DNA of 64,000 bases from Aphanomyces cochlioides (taxonomy: Eukaryota > Oomycota > Saprolegniomycetes > Saprolegniales > Verrucalvaceae): NCBI GenBank assembly GCA_019828595.1, contig JAHQRK010000001.1:4278001-4342000 (forward strand), in the 5' to 3' direction. The translations under genes and the position numbers were made by a program. This document shows, piece by piece, positions 32,095-41,699 of the stretch (position 1 is the stretch's first letter; each line of letters starts with the position of its first letter). Under the pieces are notes generated by a model. It did not search any database. It was not told where the DNA came from and saw only the letters and a program-made list of their open reading frames with translations.

Positions 32095-33692
32095 AATCCC
32101 CCGTCGATCGTGAATATGTCGACGGTGCGCTTCGCCCTGCGAATGGCCCGATCTCCATCTACCATATCAGCAACTTGGGCATGGCGGCCCATCTTGCAGG
32201 CGTCGGCGTCGTCTTTGGCACCATCACGGGCGTCATCTACTCGGTGCTCAACAATTACCTCCACATGTCCACGACGCTCGTGGCCACGGCGACGGCGCTG
32301 GTGACGTTCCCCCGCGCCCTGCGTATTTTCACGGGCATGCTCACGGACCGCGTGCCCATCTTTGGTTATCGCCGCCGCCCGTACATGGTCATCGGCTGGC
32401 TCTTGTCCTTTGTGTCGTGTCTCGTCATGGCCGCCTTGCCCCTCGGTGAACCTTACTACCGTGACCACGCGATCTCGAAAATCCAAGTGGATCAACTCAC
32501 GCCTCAGCAACAAGCGCTGATCAACTTGGACGCTCCAAACCACGGCATTAGACTCATCATCCTCATGATGATTGCCAACGTTGGCATTGTCATGGCCTAC
32601 AGTGGTTTCAACGGCATCCTCGTCGACGTTTCCCAGCGCGAGCCTGAACATCTCCGCGGCACGGCGATGGGCGACTGTACGATTGTCCACTACGTCTTTG
32701 GCGTCATTTCATCCTTCATGACGGGCATTGGGCTCAACAGCGTCGACTACGGTGGCTCCTTCTCCTGGACGCTTGGATTCAACGCTGTGATGTGGATCTG
32801 CGCTGCCGCGTCGCTCCTGACGATTCCGTTCTCGATTTGGTGCATTCAAGAGCCGAAAGTGACGAGCGTGCCCGAGAAATCGGTCTTCCGTTTCTTGTAC
32901 GACCTGCTGGAAAAGCGCCACATCTACCGCTTCGTCGCGTTCAACTTCTTCTACAATGTCTTCTCGACCGTAAGTGTGACGGCTTCGAGCGCGATTCAAA
33001 GCGACTGGGCTGGTGTTGAGCCTCTCAACAGCGGGATTGCCAACATGGCCACTGCGCTCCTCACCGTCGTTGGCTCGTGGTACGCCAAGAAACATGGCCT
33101 TGGCTGGAACTGGCGCTACGTTGTGATTGCCTGTCAAGTCGGCGTCGTCGTCATTGACGTGTGGCCGACGTTCTTGACGATTTGGGATGTTTTCCGAAAC
33201 CAATGGATATGGCTTGGCGTTCCTCTGCTGGAAAAGGCACCGACGGCTATGATAGGCTTCATCACGGGGCTTTTCGTCTTTGAGCTCATGGACTGCGATG
33301 GATACGAAGCCACGATGCTCGGTCTTGGTGTAACGACGCAAGAAGTCGGTCAACCTTTTGCCACCGTCTTGACCAAGACAATCGACGGCTATTTCGACGT
33401 CGAGCGTGCGTTCATCAAGGAGGACTCGCATCATGTGCGCACCCATGTCACGTACACGTACATCATCATGTATGCGATCAACATCGCATCGCTGGTCTTT
33501 GTGGTCTTTTTGCCACGTCAAAAGGCCGAACTACGGGAAATGGAGCGCAAGAACCAAAAGAATCGCACGTGGGGAACGTTGACCATTGCGTACTTGCTCT
33601 TTTCGTTGGCATGGACGCTCATGACGAATGTCTTGAGTCTCTTCGACTCGACGAGTTGTCTCCGCATTGCTGGTGGTAGTGGTTGCAAGTGA
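32028..33692 (+). CDS. folate-biopterin transporter (BT1) family protein
   Basis: A single-exon frame of 554 codons from the Met at 32028 (MTITGDHPALES). A longer start at 31878 exists but adds sequence that looks like 5' leader. The protein has about twelve hydrophobic segments. An amino-terminal block ISNLGMAAHLAGVGVVFG is followed by VTFPRALRIFTGMLTDRVPI and FGYRRRPYMVIGW, the charged loop typical of this major-facilitator branch. The second half carries DCDGYEATMLGLGVTTQEVG. The family moves folates, pterins or S-adenosylmethionine in kinetoplastids and plants and is expanded in oomycetes; substrate here is unknown. The gene is GC-richer than its surroundings. The upstream region is duplicated downstream in inverted orientation. 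Confidence 0.9.
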   Translation: MTITGDHPALESATPIPDYAAVKSPVDREYVDGALRPANGPISIYHISNLGMAAHLAGVGVVFGTITGVIYSVLNNYLHMSTTLVATATALVTFPRALRIFTGMLTDRVPIFGYRRRPYMVIGWLLSFVSCLVMAALPLGEPYYRDHAISKIQVDQLTPQQQALINLDAPNHGIRLIILMMIANVGIVMAYSGFNGILVDVSQREPEHLRGTAMGDCTIVHYVFGVISSFMTGIGLNSVDYGGSFSWTLGFNAVMWICAAASLLTIPFSIWCIQEPKVTSVPEKSVFRFLYDLLEKRHIYRFVAFNFFYNVFSTVSVTASSAIQSDWAGVEPLNSGIANMATALLTVVGSWYAKKHGLGWNWRYVVIACQVGVVVIDVWPTFLTIWDVFRNQWIWLGVPLLEKAPTAMIGFITGLFVFELMDCDGYEATMLGLGVTTQEVGQPFATVLTKTIDGYFDVERAFIKEDSHHVRTHVTYTYIIMYAINIASLVFVVFLPRQKAELREMERKNQKNRTWGTLTIAYLLFSLAWTLMTNVLSLFDSTSCLRIAGGSGCK

Positions 33693-34409
33693 TTTTCCCA
33701 GAGGCTCCTTAATATGTCAAATGTATGCGTCACTTCATATCATTGAGTACTTGAGGTACCTACTACTGGTACTCAATACACACAAGTACTAGTACATATT
33801 ATGTACTTACAGTATTCAATGATTGAGTGGTTCGTGTGAATCTAGAAGGTTACCTCTATACTATCATTGCGGTAGGCACCGTGGTTTGTAATATACCCAG
33901 CGATCAAGCCTGGATACATACCTTGCTTTGCATGGTAATGTCATGTTTATCAGCAGAAGTTCAAGCACTCGTTGGTTGTGCTTTCAACATGGGAGTTTGT
34001 TCGTTCACATATTGCTAGTAGTTGCCAAGCTAAGTTCCACCACGTTCCGAGAGCTGTAACAAGTTTAAATCGCTTACTTCATCTCAATGATGACTCTGTC
34101 GTGAACAGATTTAGCATCAAGGTAGAGGCTGGGAATTCGTCTTCGATCCAACTTGTACCTAGAGCGCGAAAATTGGTTTCGTTGACCTGTCTATTGTCAT
34201 AAGCGACAAGAGTCGATATAGCGAGTGTCTCCAGAAACGAAGAAACAAAGTCTTAATGCGTCATTGCGTCTCACTCAACGTCAGTCCTTTCATTTGTGTT
34301 GGAAGTGTGATTTTCTTGCCAATGGCCGCGAGGTTGATGTTGGCGACCCATCGCTGACAACATTGGTTCCACCAGAAGATTTCAGCAAAAATTCCTCGTG
34401 CACGACTAT
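33693..34409. other. spacer between the duplicated arms, no gene seen
   Basis: Contains a GTAC-rich hairpin-forming stretch (about 33741-33778, ATTGAGTAC pairing with GTACTCAAT) just after the transporter stop. It might act in 3' end formation, but nothing proves that. The rest has no supported frame. Confidence 0.4.
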
Positions 34410-34484
34410 TTACTCTTTCACCGCATCGTAGTTGGGAATCGGCGTCGCGCTCTCAACCGTGGGGTGGTCGCCCGTGATCGTCAT
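34410..34484 (-). pseudogene. truncated second transporter start (inverted copy)
   Basis: Minus-strand codons MTITGDHPTVESATPIPNYD match the first residues of the gene at 32028 with three differences in twenty. The copy ends a few codons later in a stop and unrelated sequence. Only the promoter side and about 24 codons were copied. Confidence 0.8.
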
Positions 34485-35200
34485 GGTGAATTCGACAGTG
34501 AGAAAGATCTCGGATTGCAATCTTTGTAGACTCAGTCCATCTGGCTTTTGGGAAGTCGACGGTGGGTGCGCATGGGTGGTGGCTAAAAGACCAATCCGCG
34601 GAGCGATCCACGTCGTGTCAATTGGTTGCTTCAACGTTTCGCAGCCTCGACTCCGATCTGTCTGACGTCTTGGCCTGTCACGGCGGTGTGTCGCCCAAGC
34701 AGAACGCCAATGACCAAGATCTAATGGTTCTTTTCAAAGAAGCGGATGATGTCCAACCTCGATGGCGAGACGAACAAGTAGCACGGATCGTATTAGCCTA
34801 GCGCTGAGAGAACGAGTGCTCGTCGCTCTTGGTAGCTAGCTTGGTTATGCTATTCACTGCTTTCTTAGCTGAAATCTCAATGTTATGGCCTGAAAAGCTT
34901 TCTCTAGCTCCGTGGAATCGGATGCTCTCTAGCTTCATGTGCCTTGTCAAGTAAAAGAAGCTCCAGAATTTTGCAAGGTCTGGCCTCTCGCCATGGAGCG
35001 CCAAGCGTCGAGCGGACGTCGCTGTCGACCAGTGGTCAAAGTGATATGGACTTTGATTTCAATGATTGACAGTGTCTTCAATACCAAGGGCGTCTTCCTT
35101 CGACCATGACGGACTTCGTCGTGGTGGATTCGATAGCCTTCTCAACGTGCTCCGATTGAGGCTGCTTCACTACCCATAGAGTTGGCGCGATGGATTGGAA
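34420..35200 (-). repeat. right arm of the inverted duplication
   Basis: Reverse-complement counterpart of 31341-32094 with several indels. It contains the leader and upstream region of the truncated transporter copy. Confidence 0.85.
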
Positions 35201-35364
35201 AGCTCGTGCATATGTCTTTTCGTCCCCTGTAGACGAGTGAATTCGTTACCTGAATACTATCCGTATAAAATTCGTAAACCTGAACAGTATGTGCACTCGT
35301 AACTCAACTTGAGCATCAGCATAATTCCTTTAAAAGGCCTCGTCCGGGCGGCGGCACGGCCTTA

Positions 35365-36212
35365 GGGTATTTCTAACGGGGTGTCCCCATCCCAATGGCC
35401 GGGATAGGGACAAGGACGAGACTCCTTCTTGCTGTCCTCATCCTCACATTTGCTTACAACGTCCCTATGCCGACTGAACATGGGGACGATACCCTATAAT
35501 AGAACATTTTGATTGGCTTGTCCCAAGCTAATATCGAGCGATTATTGTGCGATCCCTATCGCATTTGAGGATTTTCTTGCGATGGCCCAAGGCGTCAAGT
35601 GGGTCGAAGAAGACGACAAAGCTCTGTGCACAGCGTGGCTGCGAGCCACTGAAAACGCAGCCCGTGGTTCGAACCAGCCTTCAAGCGACTTCTGGGATGC
35701 AATTTTTGACGGATTCCATGGTCAATCAAGACCACCTCGTACTCGAAAGGTACTACGAAATCGTTGGAGCTGTATCAGCCATGATGTCAGTAAGTTTGTG
35801 GGCATCTACTGTCAAGCCGAAAGGAACAGGAGAAGCGGTTGCCCCTCGATGACATCATGGCTGATGCAGCAATGATAAATTCCGACCGCTACAGCCGTAC
35901 GTTTGACTGGGTTCCCACATTGTATAGAGGACTATGGTTGCAATTTCGTCGTCCATATCATCATACTCTTCGCTTGAAGAGGAGGAATTGTCCGAAAACG
36001 GACCCACGTCAAGGTTGACACTCGTTTGAGTGTCGTAAGATCCAACCAACGCATCGCCGGAATTCATGAGTCAGTCTCAAACAACACTTCTGTTGAGGAC
36101 GCACCGATAGCTCGAGCGTCTTTCCACAAGCGTCCCAAAGAACAAATGGAAATTTTCTGGCCAATCAAACTCACTACATTTTTAGGGATGGGGACAACCG
36201 TTAGAAATGCCC
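35365..36212. mobile_element. Harbinger-type element carrying only a Myb-like ORF remnant
   Basis: Terminal repeats read GGGTATTTCTAACGG at the left and GGGCATTTCTAACGG at the right (inverted), and both continue into a TGTCCCCATCCC block. TTA flanks both sides (35362-35364, 36213-36215), the Harbinger target. At 848 bp it holds no transposase, only the decayed Myb/SANT-like frame below. Confidence 0.82.
35513..36020 (+). pseudogene. Myb/SANT-like DNA-binding protein of a Harbinger element
   Basis: The opening frame (35513-35875) contains GVKWVEEDDKALCTAWLRAT, FWDAIFDGFHG and RKVLRNRWSCISHDVSKFVG, the tryptophan-spaced helices of the Myb-like protein that accompanies PIF/Harbinger transposases. 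After RSGCP the frame shifts near 35845, and stops follow. In active systems this protein binds the transposon ends and helps the transposase; this copy is dead. Confidence 0.65.
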
Positions 36213-37036
36213 TTATGGTCAAACTGACCCCATAGATATCCCTTTTTGGTGCACCTTGGACTTGAGTATTTTTGTGCAGCAACACACAATAGCCGAGTAT
36301 TTGTATTTAATACAAATACTTTTTCACCCAAATTTGTATTTTTTTACCAAAATCGAATTCGATTCCAAATCGATTCGATCATACTGTCGATCATACTGAA
36401 GTCAAGTATAAATGGAAAGTATGGCAAACGTCCCAAATTAATTACACGTGTGTCTGGGTGTGTTTTGCGTGAATTAGGTAAATACTCGATTCTGATTGGC
36501 TGAGCGATTTGCAGATCGATTTGAAAAATCGATACATTTCGGACCCCCCTCACAATTTCGAATGAAATTGACAATACTTGAATTCGTCCATGTTGCCTCA
36601 CGTTCTGTCGTCCCACGTATTACAATGCGACTCAAGATGTAAACAAAACAGTTGCAACACTCGAGTAAATCTCGTTAACGTGAACAGGCAAGCTAACTCT
36701 ACTATTACACAGTTGTGGAATTGTGTTGACCAAAGACAAGATGGCCCTGCTCTATAGCTGATTACCTCGGGATGTTTGATGACATGTTGTATTGTCTGAT
36801 TGACTCAAAATTTCCGAACTTGGCTGAAATCGATCAATCTTTGAATCAATCATCAAATCGAACCAGCCAATCAGCGTCCAGAGTTTGTTTAAACACACAC
36901 AAAACACACCAACACACACACATTAATTCATGTACAGTACCTGTTCCTTCCGATTATACTTGAATTCACTATTGCCAGATTGATCACACAAATTTCGTCG
37001 ATTTTGATCAAAACTGTAAATTTGGACGAAAAAGAC
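36213..37036. other. repeat-derived spacer
   Basis: No supported gene. Includes a 25-nt near-perfect AT palindrome (36296-36320). Also includes a segment (about 36805-36925: CCAGCCAATCAGCGTCCAGA, then CA-rich CACCAACACACACAC) that recurs in direct orientation near 40240-40345. Confidence 0.5.
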
Positions 37037-37039
37037 AAT

Positions 37040-37465
37040 GGGTGGTTCCTGAAAACACATTTTGTGCAAAAAAGACACAAATTTCTGAACTTTTATTCTA
37101 AAATAATACAAATCGCAAATCGCAAATCTCAAATACACATTTTGTCAACCATCCTTCCGTCGGAACACCTCCTTTGGGCCAAGCTCCACCACAACAGTTA
37201 TCATCTTCGATAGCTCGTTGCTCTGCATGGATGAGCCATGTTATGTCATGCTTGACTGCATTGTGTTCCAAAAGAAAATGCCGAGGAGTTCGTAAACACG
37301 GTGAAGTCAATCATATGACTGACGACAAAGCTCACTAGGCGACGACGACTACAATGATGTGATGCACAATATTTTTTACCTATCACAAGGGACAATTAAA
37401 TTTTGCTGAATGATTTATATTTTTGGAAATGTGTACGACACAAATTGTGTTTTCAGGAACCACCC
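37040..37465. mobile_element. 426-bp MITE
   Basis: Inverted terminal repeats beginning GGGTGGTTCCTGAAAACACA, with few mismatches over about 26 bp. AAT occurs immediately outside both ends. The interior has no coding frame. The superfamily is uncertain; the 3-bp flank would suit a Harbinger relative. Confidence 0.7.
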
Positions 37466-37570
37466 AATATTTCCACATTTTATTTTGTAGTCCTTAATAT
37501 TAGAGAGTTTTCGGTAAACCAAATATCGACTTCGACTTAGCCTTGCGAAGTCAATGTCGATATTTGGGAT

Positions 37571-38819
37571 GTGGCACTTTCGGAGTCAACAAAATCGACT
37601 TTACTTTCGGATAAGCATCCGAACGTTTCGCTTCCCCACTACCAAATCATACGACTGCCTCGTGCTCTGACGACACAAGAGACCGTGGAGCTTGTCGGTG
37701 GTGTCCTCGCTCGCTGCAACGGAGATATTGATGAGTTTCTCTCGATAATGGAAATTCTACTGTCCCACAACGTGATTCGCCCTCAACCTCAGCGACCGCT
37801 CGTGAGCTACAACAACTCCTTCGACAGACGATTAGACGACGGCACAGCAATACACAAGTACAGATTTACCCTCAGTCAACTAGAGTGTCTCACAGTCAAA
37901 CTCGGGCTTCCTCATTACATTATCACAAGATCTTTGGATAGGGTAGATGCGCTTGAAGCGCTAGCCATGCTATGCCGTCATCTGACCGAACCATCCCGAT
38001 TGTTCTCAACTGCAAACGAATTTGGCAGATCCATGGAGGCATGTAGTCGTATCATCATCGAGGCAGTGCGATTGATTTATCGTTCGTTCTCAGTGTTGTT
38101 ATACTTTCACGAAAGACTAGCCATGGAACGATGTGGTAATATGTTCCTAACAACTTCTCTGAATTATGATAGCGCTGTATGCAAAGGCAGTAGAAGTGAA
38201 GAGTGGGCTACGAGGTTTAACAACTTGCTTCGGGTTTATTGATGGAACAAAGCAGTTCATCGCGCGACCAAGCCCTCGTCCAAATAGCTCCCCAGGCAAG
38301 AACTTGCAGCGGTCTGTGTATAATGGGCATCCACGACGTCATTGCCTCAATTGGCAAGGCATTGTTCTTCCTGACGGAATAATTGTGAATATGTATGGCC
38401 CCGTGGAGGGACGGAGACATGACTGTACCGTGCTATCAATGAGTCGCATCATGACATGTATTCAAGGCAACTCAACATTGAATCGTTATTGTCTCTACGG
38501 AGATCCTGCCTACGGCTGCCAGCCATGTTTGGCGTGCCCCTTCCCTAACTCTGCCGTGGGTTCACCGGAAGCAACGTTCAACTCGTCAATTAGCGCTGTG
38601 CGAGAGTCAATCGAGTGGAGCTTCCACATTGTCAAGAGTCTATGGGGATATGTCAGTTTTGACAAGAAAATGAAAGTGAGGAACTCGCCTGTGGGTATGC
38701 TGTGGCTGGTCGCAACCCTACTGACCAACTGCCATACTTGCTTCAAGGCCCAAGGGAACCAAGTGTCTTTGTACTTCAGCCTTCCTCCTCCATCGTTGGA
38801 CGACTACTTGACAGGGTAG
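37571..38819 (+). pseudogene. PIF/Harbinger transposase, one frameshift
   Basis: Two overlapping frames (37571-38242 and 38166-38819) make up one DDE_Tnp_4-type transposase. The N-terminal part contains helical HTH-like sequence (KYRFTLSQLECLTVKLGL, DALEALAMLCRHL). After a frame switch near 38160-38240 come TCFGFIDGTKQFIARP (first Asp), YCLYGDPAYGCQP (second Asp) and SAVRESIEWSFHIVKSLWGY (Glu). All catalytic residues survive, so a single indel may be the only lesion. Confidence 0.85.
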
Positions 38820-38975
38820 ATCGACATCGTTGCTGAAACCAAAGGAGCAGTCTTTTCATGATCCAACAACATATTAATATTAACTCTCCAAAATATTAAT
38901 ATTTGCATAAAATGTAATTAAATTGAATTTGTATTATATAATTTTATTGACGGAATAATTGAATGAATAATAATA

Positions 38976-39683
38976 TTAGCCCATTTTATTCAGAGAAGCC
39001 TGAAGAATTTCCATTGTCATGCGCTGGTTGGACTCATGCCTCTCGGCTTGACGAGCAGCCTCTTCTCGATCGAATGCCAGGCGGTCTAACGCAATCTTCT
39101 TAAGTCGAGCTTCGCGCTCTTTCTTTTCCTCAATCGCCTCTTGTTTGGACTCCATCAGCGTATTGATTGCAATGGATGGTGCTGGACGCTTTGACTTCTT
39201 CTACGCTGGTTCATCATTTGCATTTGCGAGTTCATCCATAGCTAACTGATGCATCACTTGTCCTGAGTTTTGTAAGTTCTCCATTTTGCGCTTCGACGCG
39301 TTGCGGCGCGCAGCAGCGAGTTCCTCAAAATCATCCATTCGACTCTTAATGTCTGTTAATAGAACTTCACGCTCATCGTAATCCTCACTCGTGCCAGACT
39401 GTCGCCGTGATAGCTTCTCACCTTTGATAAATTTTGTCATGATCGTTTCGAATCGTGCTTTCAATGCTGAGGTCTTCTTGTTCATACCGAAATCGGGCTG
39501 ATGTGAGAGCTCGTTCGCTATATCGTCCCATGCAGCAATGAGCTTGCCATGGTCGGCTTCCCATGGACGCACTATGGACACCTGTTGTAGCAGGTAGATA
39601 TCATGTCGGCAGGTAAATTTGCCGCAATGCGACGAAGAAGTGGTTGTTTGCCTGTCTTGTTCAGTGCTCATTGATAGAGGCAA
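38976..39683 (-). pseudogene. Myb/SANT-like accessory protein of the Harbinger element
   Basis: The frame runs from 39683 to a TAG at 39201-39203. It then continues in the same frame through a Lys/Glu-rich coiled-coil-like tail (KKIALDRLAFDREEAARQAE) to a TAA at 38976. The N-terminal half has the W/F-spaced Myb-like pattern (KLIAAWDDIANELSH, ALKARFETIMTKF). It is convergent with the transposase. Family members bind subterminal repeats and help nuclear import of the transposase. One nonsense codon is the only visible defect. Confidence 0.72.
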
Positions 39684-39884
39684 GATGATGTTGAAATGAC
39701 TACGGAGGGGTCTATATTGAAATTTCTATGTTTGCAAACTCGATGTGAAGTTTGACTTAAGGGGCTGCTAAGTCAATCTGATCTCGACTTTGGACCAAAT
39801 CTAGACTATGCATTTAAAGAGTTTTATCGACTTTCCTTTGAAAGTCGATATTTAAAGTCAACATTTGTGTCTCCGAAAACTCTC

Positions 39885-40396
39885 TATTGTCAATTTCGCA
39901 CAAATTTGGACTTTCCAGTCTATTGGCCGAATCGATTTTGAATGTCTTTTTCTATTAAAATCTATCTTTTACCAATACTGTTTAAAGAGTTCTTTCTAGA
40001 GCCATCAGCCACTCTGGGGATGCGCAGCTTTTGCGCAAGGAACCATTGTTGTTGCGATTTTCCTATTGATGTCAAGGCGGGTATATAAGAGAATGCAAAA
40101 TTAAATGCATATGATTAATTAAAAATAAAATTATAATGTGATATGATTGGCTAGTCGATTCACAAATCGATTTGCCCAGTCGATTCGATTCGCCAGGCAA
40201 CTCCAAATTCGAATCGATTTGACAATATTGTCTGATTGATTCAAAATTTCGAACTTGGCAAACTTTGAATCAATCACCAAATCGAACCAGCCAATCAGAG
40301 TCCAGAGTTTTTACACAAAACACACCAACACACACACGTTTATTCACATAACGTACATTCAGCTCTTCTTCATGCTGAAAGATAATTGGATAGAAA
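39885..40396. other. repeat-derived spacer
   Basis: No gene seen. About 40240-40345 repeats, in direct orientation, the segment near 36805-36925 (same order: AATTTC.GAACTTGGC, ATCAAATCGAACCAGCCAAT-like, then CACCAACACACACAC). Confidence 0.5.
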
Positions 40397-40398
40397 TA

Positions 40399-40829
40399 CC
40401 GTATTCCTTTTGGGTAGACAGACACCCATGTACACCGGATAACAGAAGTTCATCCGGATTTTTAAGATGCATACAAATTTCAAGTAATTTTTAAAATATC
40501 AGTTTAAAGAGGCTATATTGAATGTTACAGGCTACATAGTATCAAAACCAGACAATCAACACTGTGTTTCTATCTCGATACGATGTGTTGATTGGGATTG
40601 CGACCAATTCCAAGACGATTGGGACGTCTTCTGGGCCGGGTTGCAGGCTTGTCTGTGTCGGACTTTGTCGCCAGAATCAACAAATGGCAACCAACCAGTC
40701 ACTACTATGGAAATTTATATTACGTTTGAAATTAAATTTGTAGAGATATTAGTTGTTACAGTATTGCCCTTCTCAAAGTACTACTCTGTCCGTCTACCCA
40801 AACCGTCCGTCTACCCAAAAGGAATACGG
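40399..40829. mobile_element. 431-bp MITE with TA target, Tc1/mariner type
   Basis: Inverted repeats beginning CCGTATTCCTTTTGGGTAGA (no mismatch in the first 20) are flanked by TA (40397-40398, 40830-40831). The right end carries a tandem second copy of the inner part of the repeat (CGTCTACCCAAA twice). No coding capacity. Confidence 0.82.
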
Positions 40830-41615
40830 TATGAAGAAATTAAGAATACTCCACGGGGGGTTGGATTAGTTTTCAACTAGCAATCACGATGCATCAGCAT
40901 AAGCTTCACACACGATCGTATTGCCCCAAGCGCAAAGATATCGAATCCAATTTCATATTGCAGAAATGGAGAAAATTCTACGTAGTATATTGGACTAAAT
41001 AAATATCTTATTTATAGTCTGGATATCATGACTTAAGGACTGAGTGTGATCCGGTGAGATCGAGAACTCCTTTTCCTGCAGCAGCTAGTCAACTACATAC
41101 TACTCTGGTCCGAAATAATTGTCACATTTGACTTTTCAGTGGAGTTTCGTTGCTCCTCTTTGAGGAATTCTACATTTGATTGGTGCAAATGAAAGTGCTT
41201 TATCTCCTCTTTGATTGGATATATTTGTTCAGGCGAAATTCATCGCCATGCAGGAGAAACAATGCCTCAACGTTTGTCCTCTGATTCAAATTACAGAAAA
41301 TCTTCCGCCAGTGAATCAAATCGCAATGAAACGCGGTCCCACCGCACACACAAATAGATAACTTAGTCTCCGATATATTAACGGTATTTTTGAGAGACTA
41401 TCGATCTAGATGCTCAAATTTGATGCTTACAACTCAAACCGAATGGTCTGGCTCTAAGGCTCTTTTCCGGCGACCCTGTGAGCTCCTGCGTCCGTCCACG
41501 CATCACTGGAACATATTGAATAAGTTTGTACGCATTTGCAGAACCAAATATGGCGCCTAGAGACGTGAGCAAAGCTAAATGTGATGAGGTCTCCAATATA
41601 TACTGTGTATCCTGT

Positions 41616-41630
41616 GGTAGAGTGTGGTAG
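41616..41630 (+). repeat. two GGTAG repeats at 10-bp spacing (recombinase 3' side)
   Basis: GGTAG at 41616 and 41626, followed seven bases later by ATCCGGAT (41638-41645). Counterpart of the four-copy array at 43779. Confidence 0.6.
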
Positions 41631-41699
41631 AAATCGTATCCGGATTGTACGGATTTTGACAACACAACACAATCATTAGTTACTTGGGTGATATGAATG

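Larger units (their letters stand above)
37503..39884 (+). mobile_element. PIF/Harbinger element with transposase and Myb-like ORF
   Basis: Ends are short inverted repeats starting GAGAGTTTTCGG; the subterminal AAATATCGACTT words also match in inverted orientation. TTA precedes the left end, but TAT follows the right end, so the target duplication is imperfect. Two convergent genes lie inside, the usual arrangement for the superfamily. Confidence 0.8.

Noticed and set aside
36296..36320. 25-nt AT palindrome as a terminator or origin element
   Set aside because: No gene or replication feature lies nearby; AT palindromes are common in this repeat-rich spacer.
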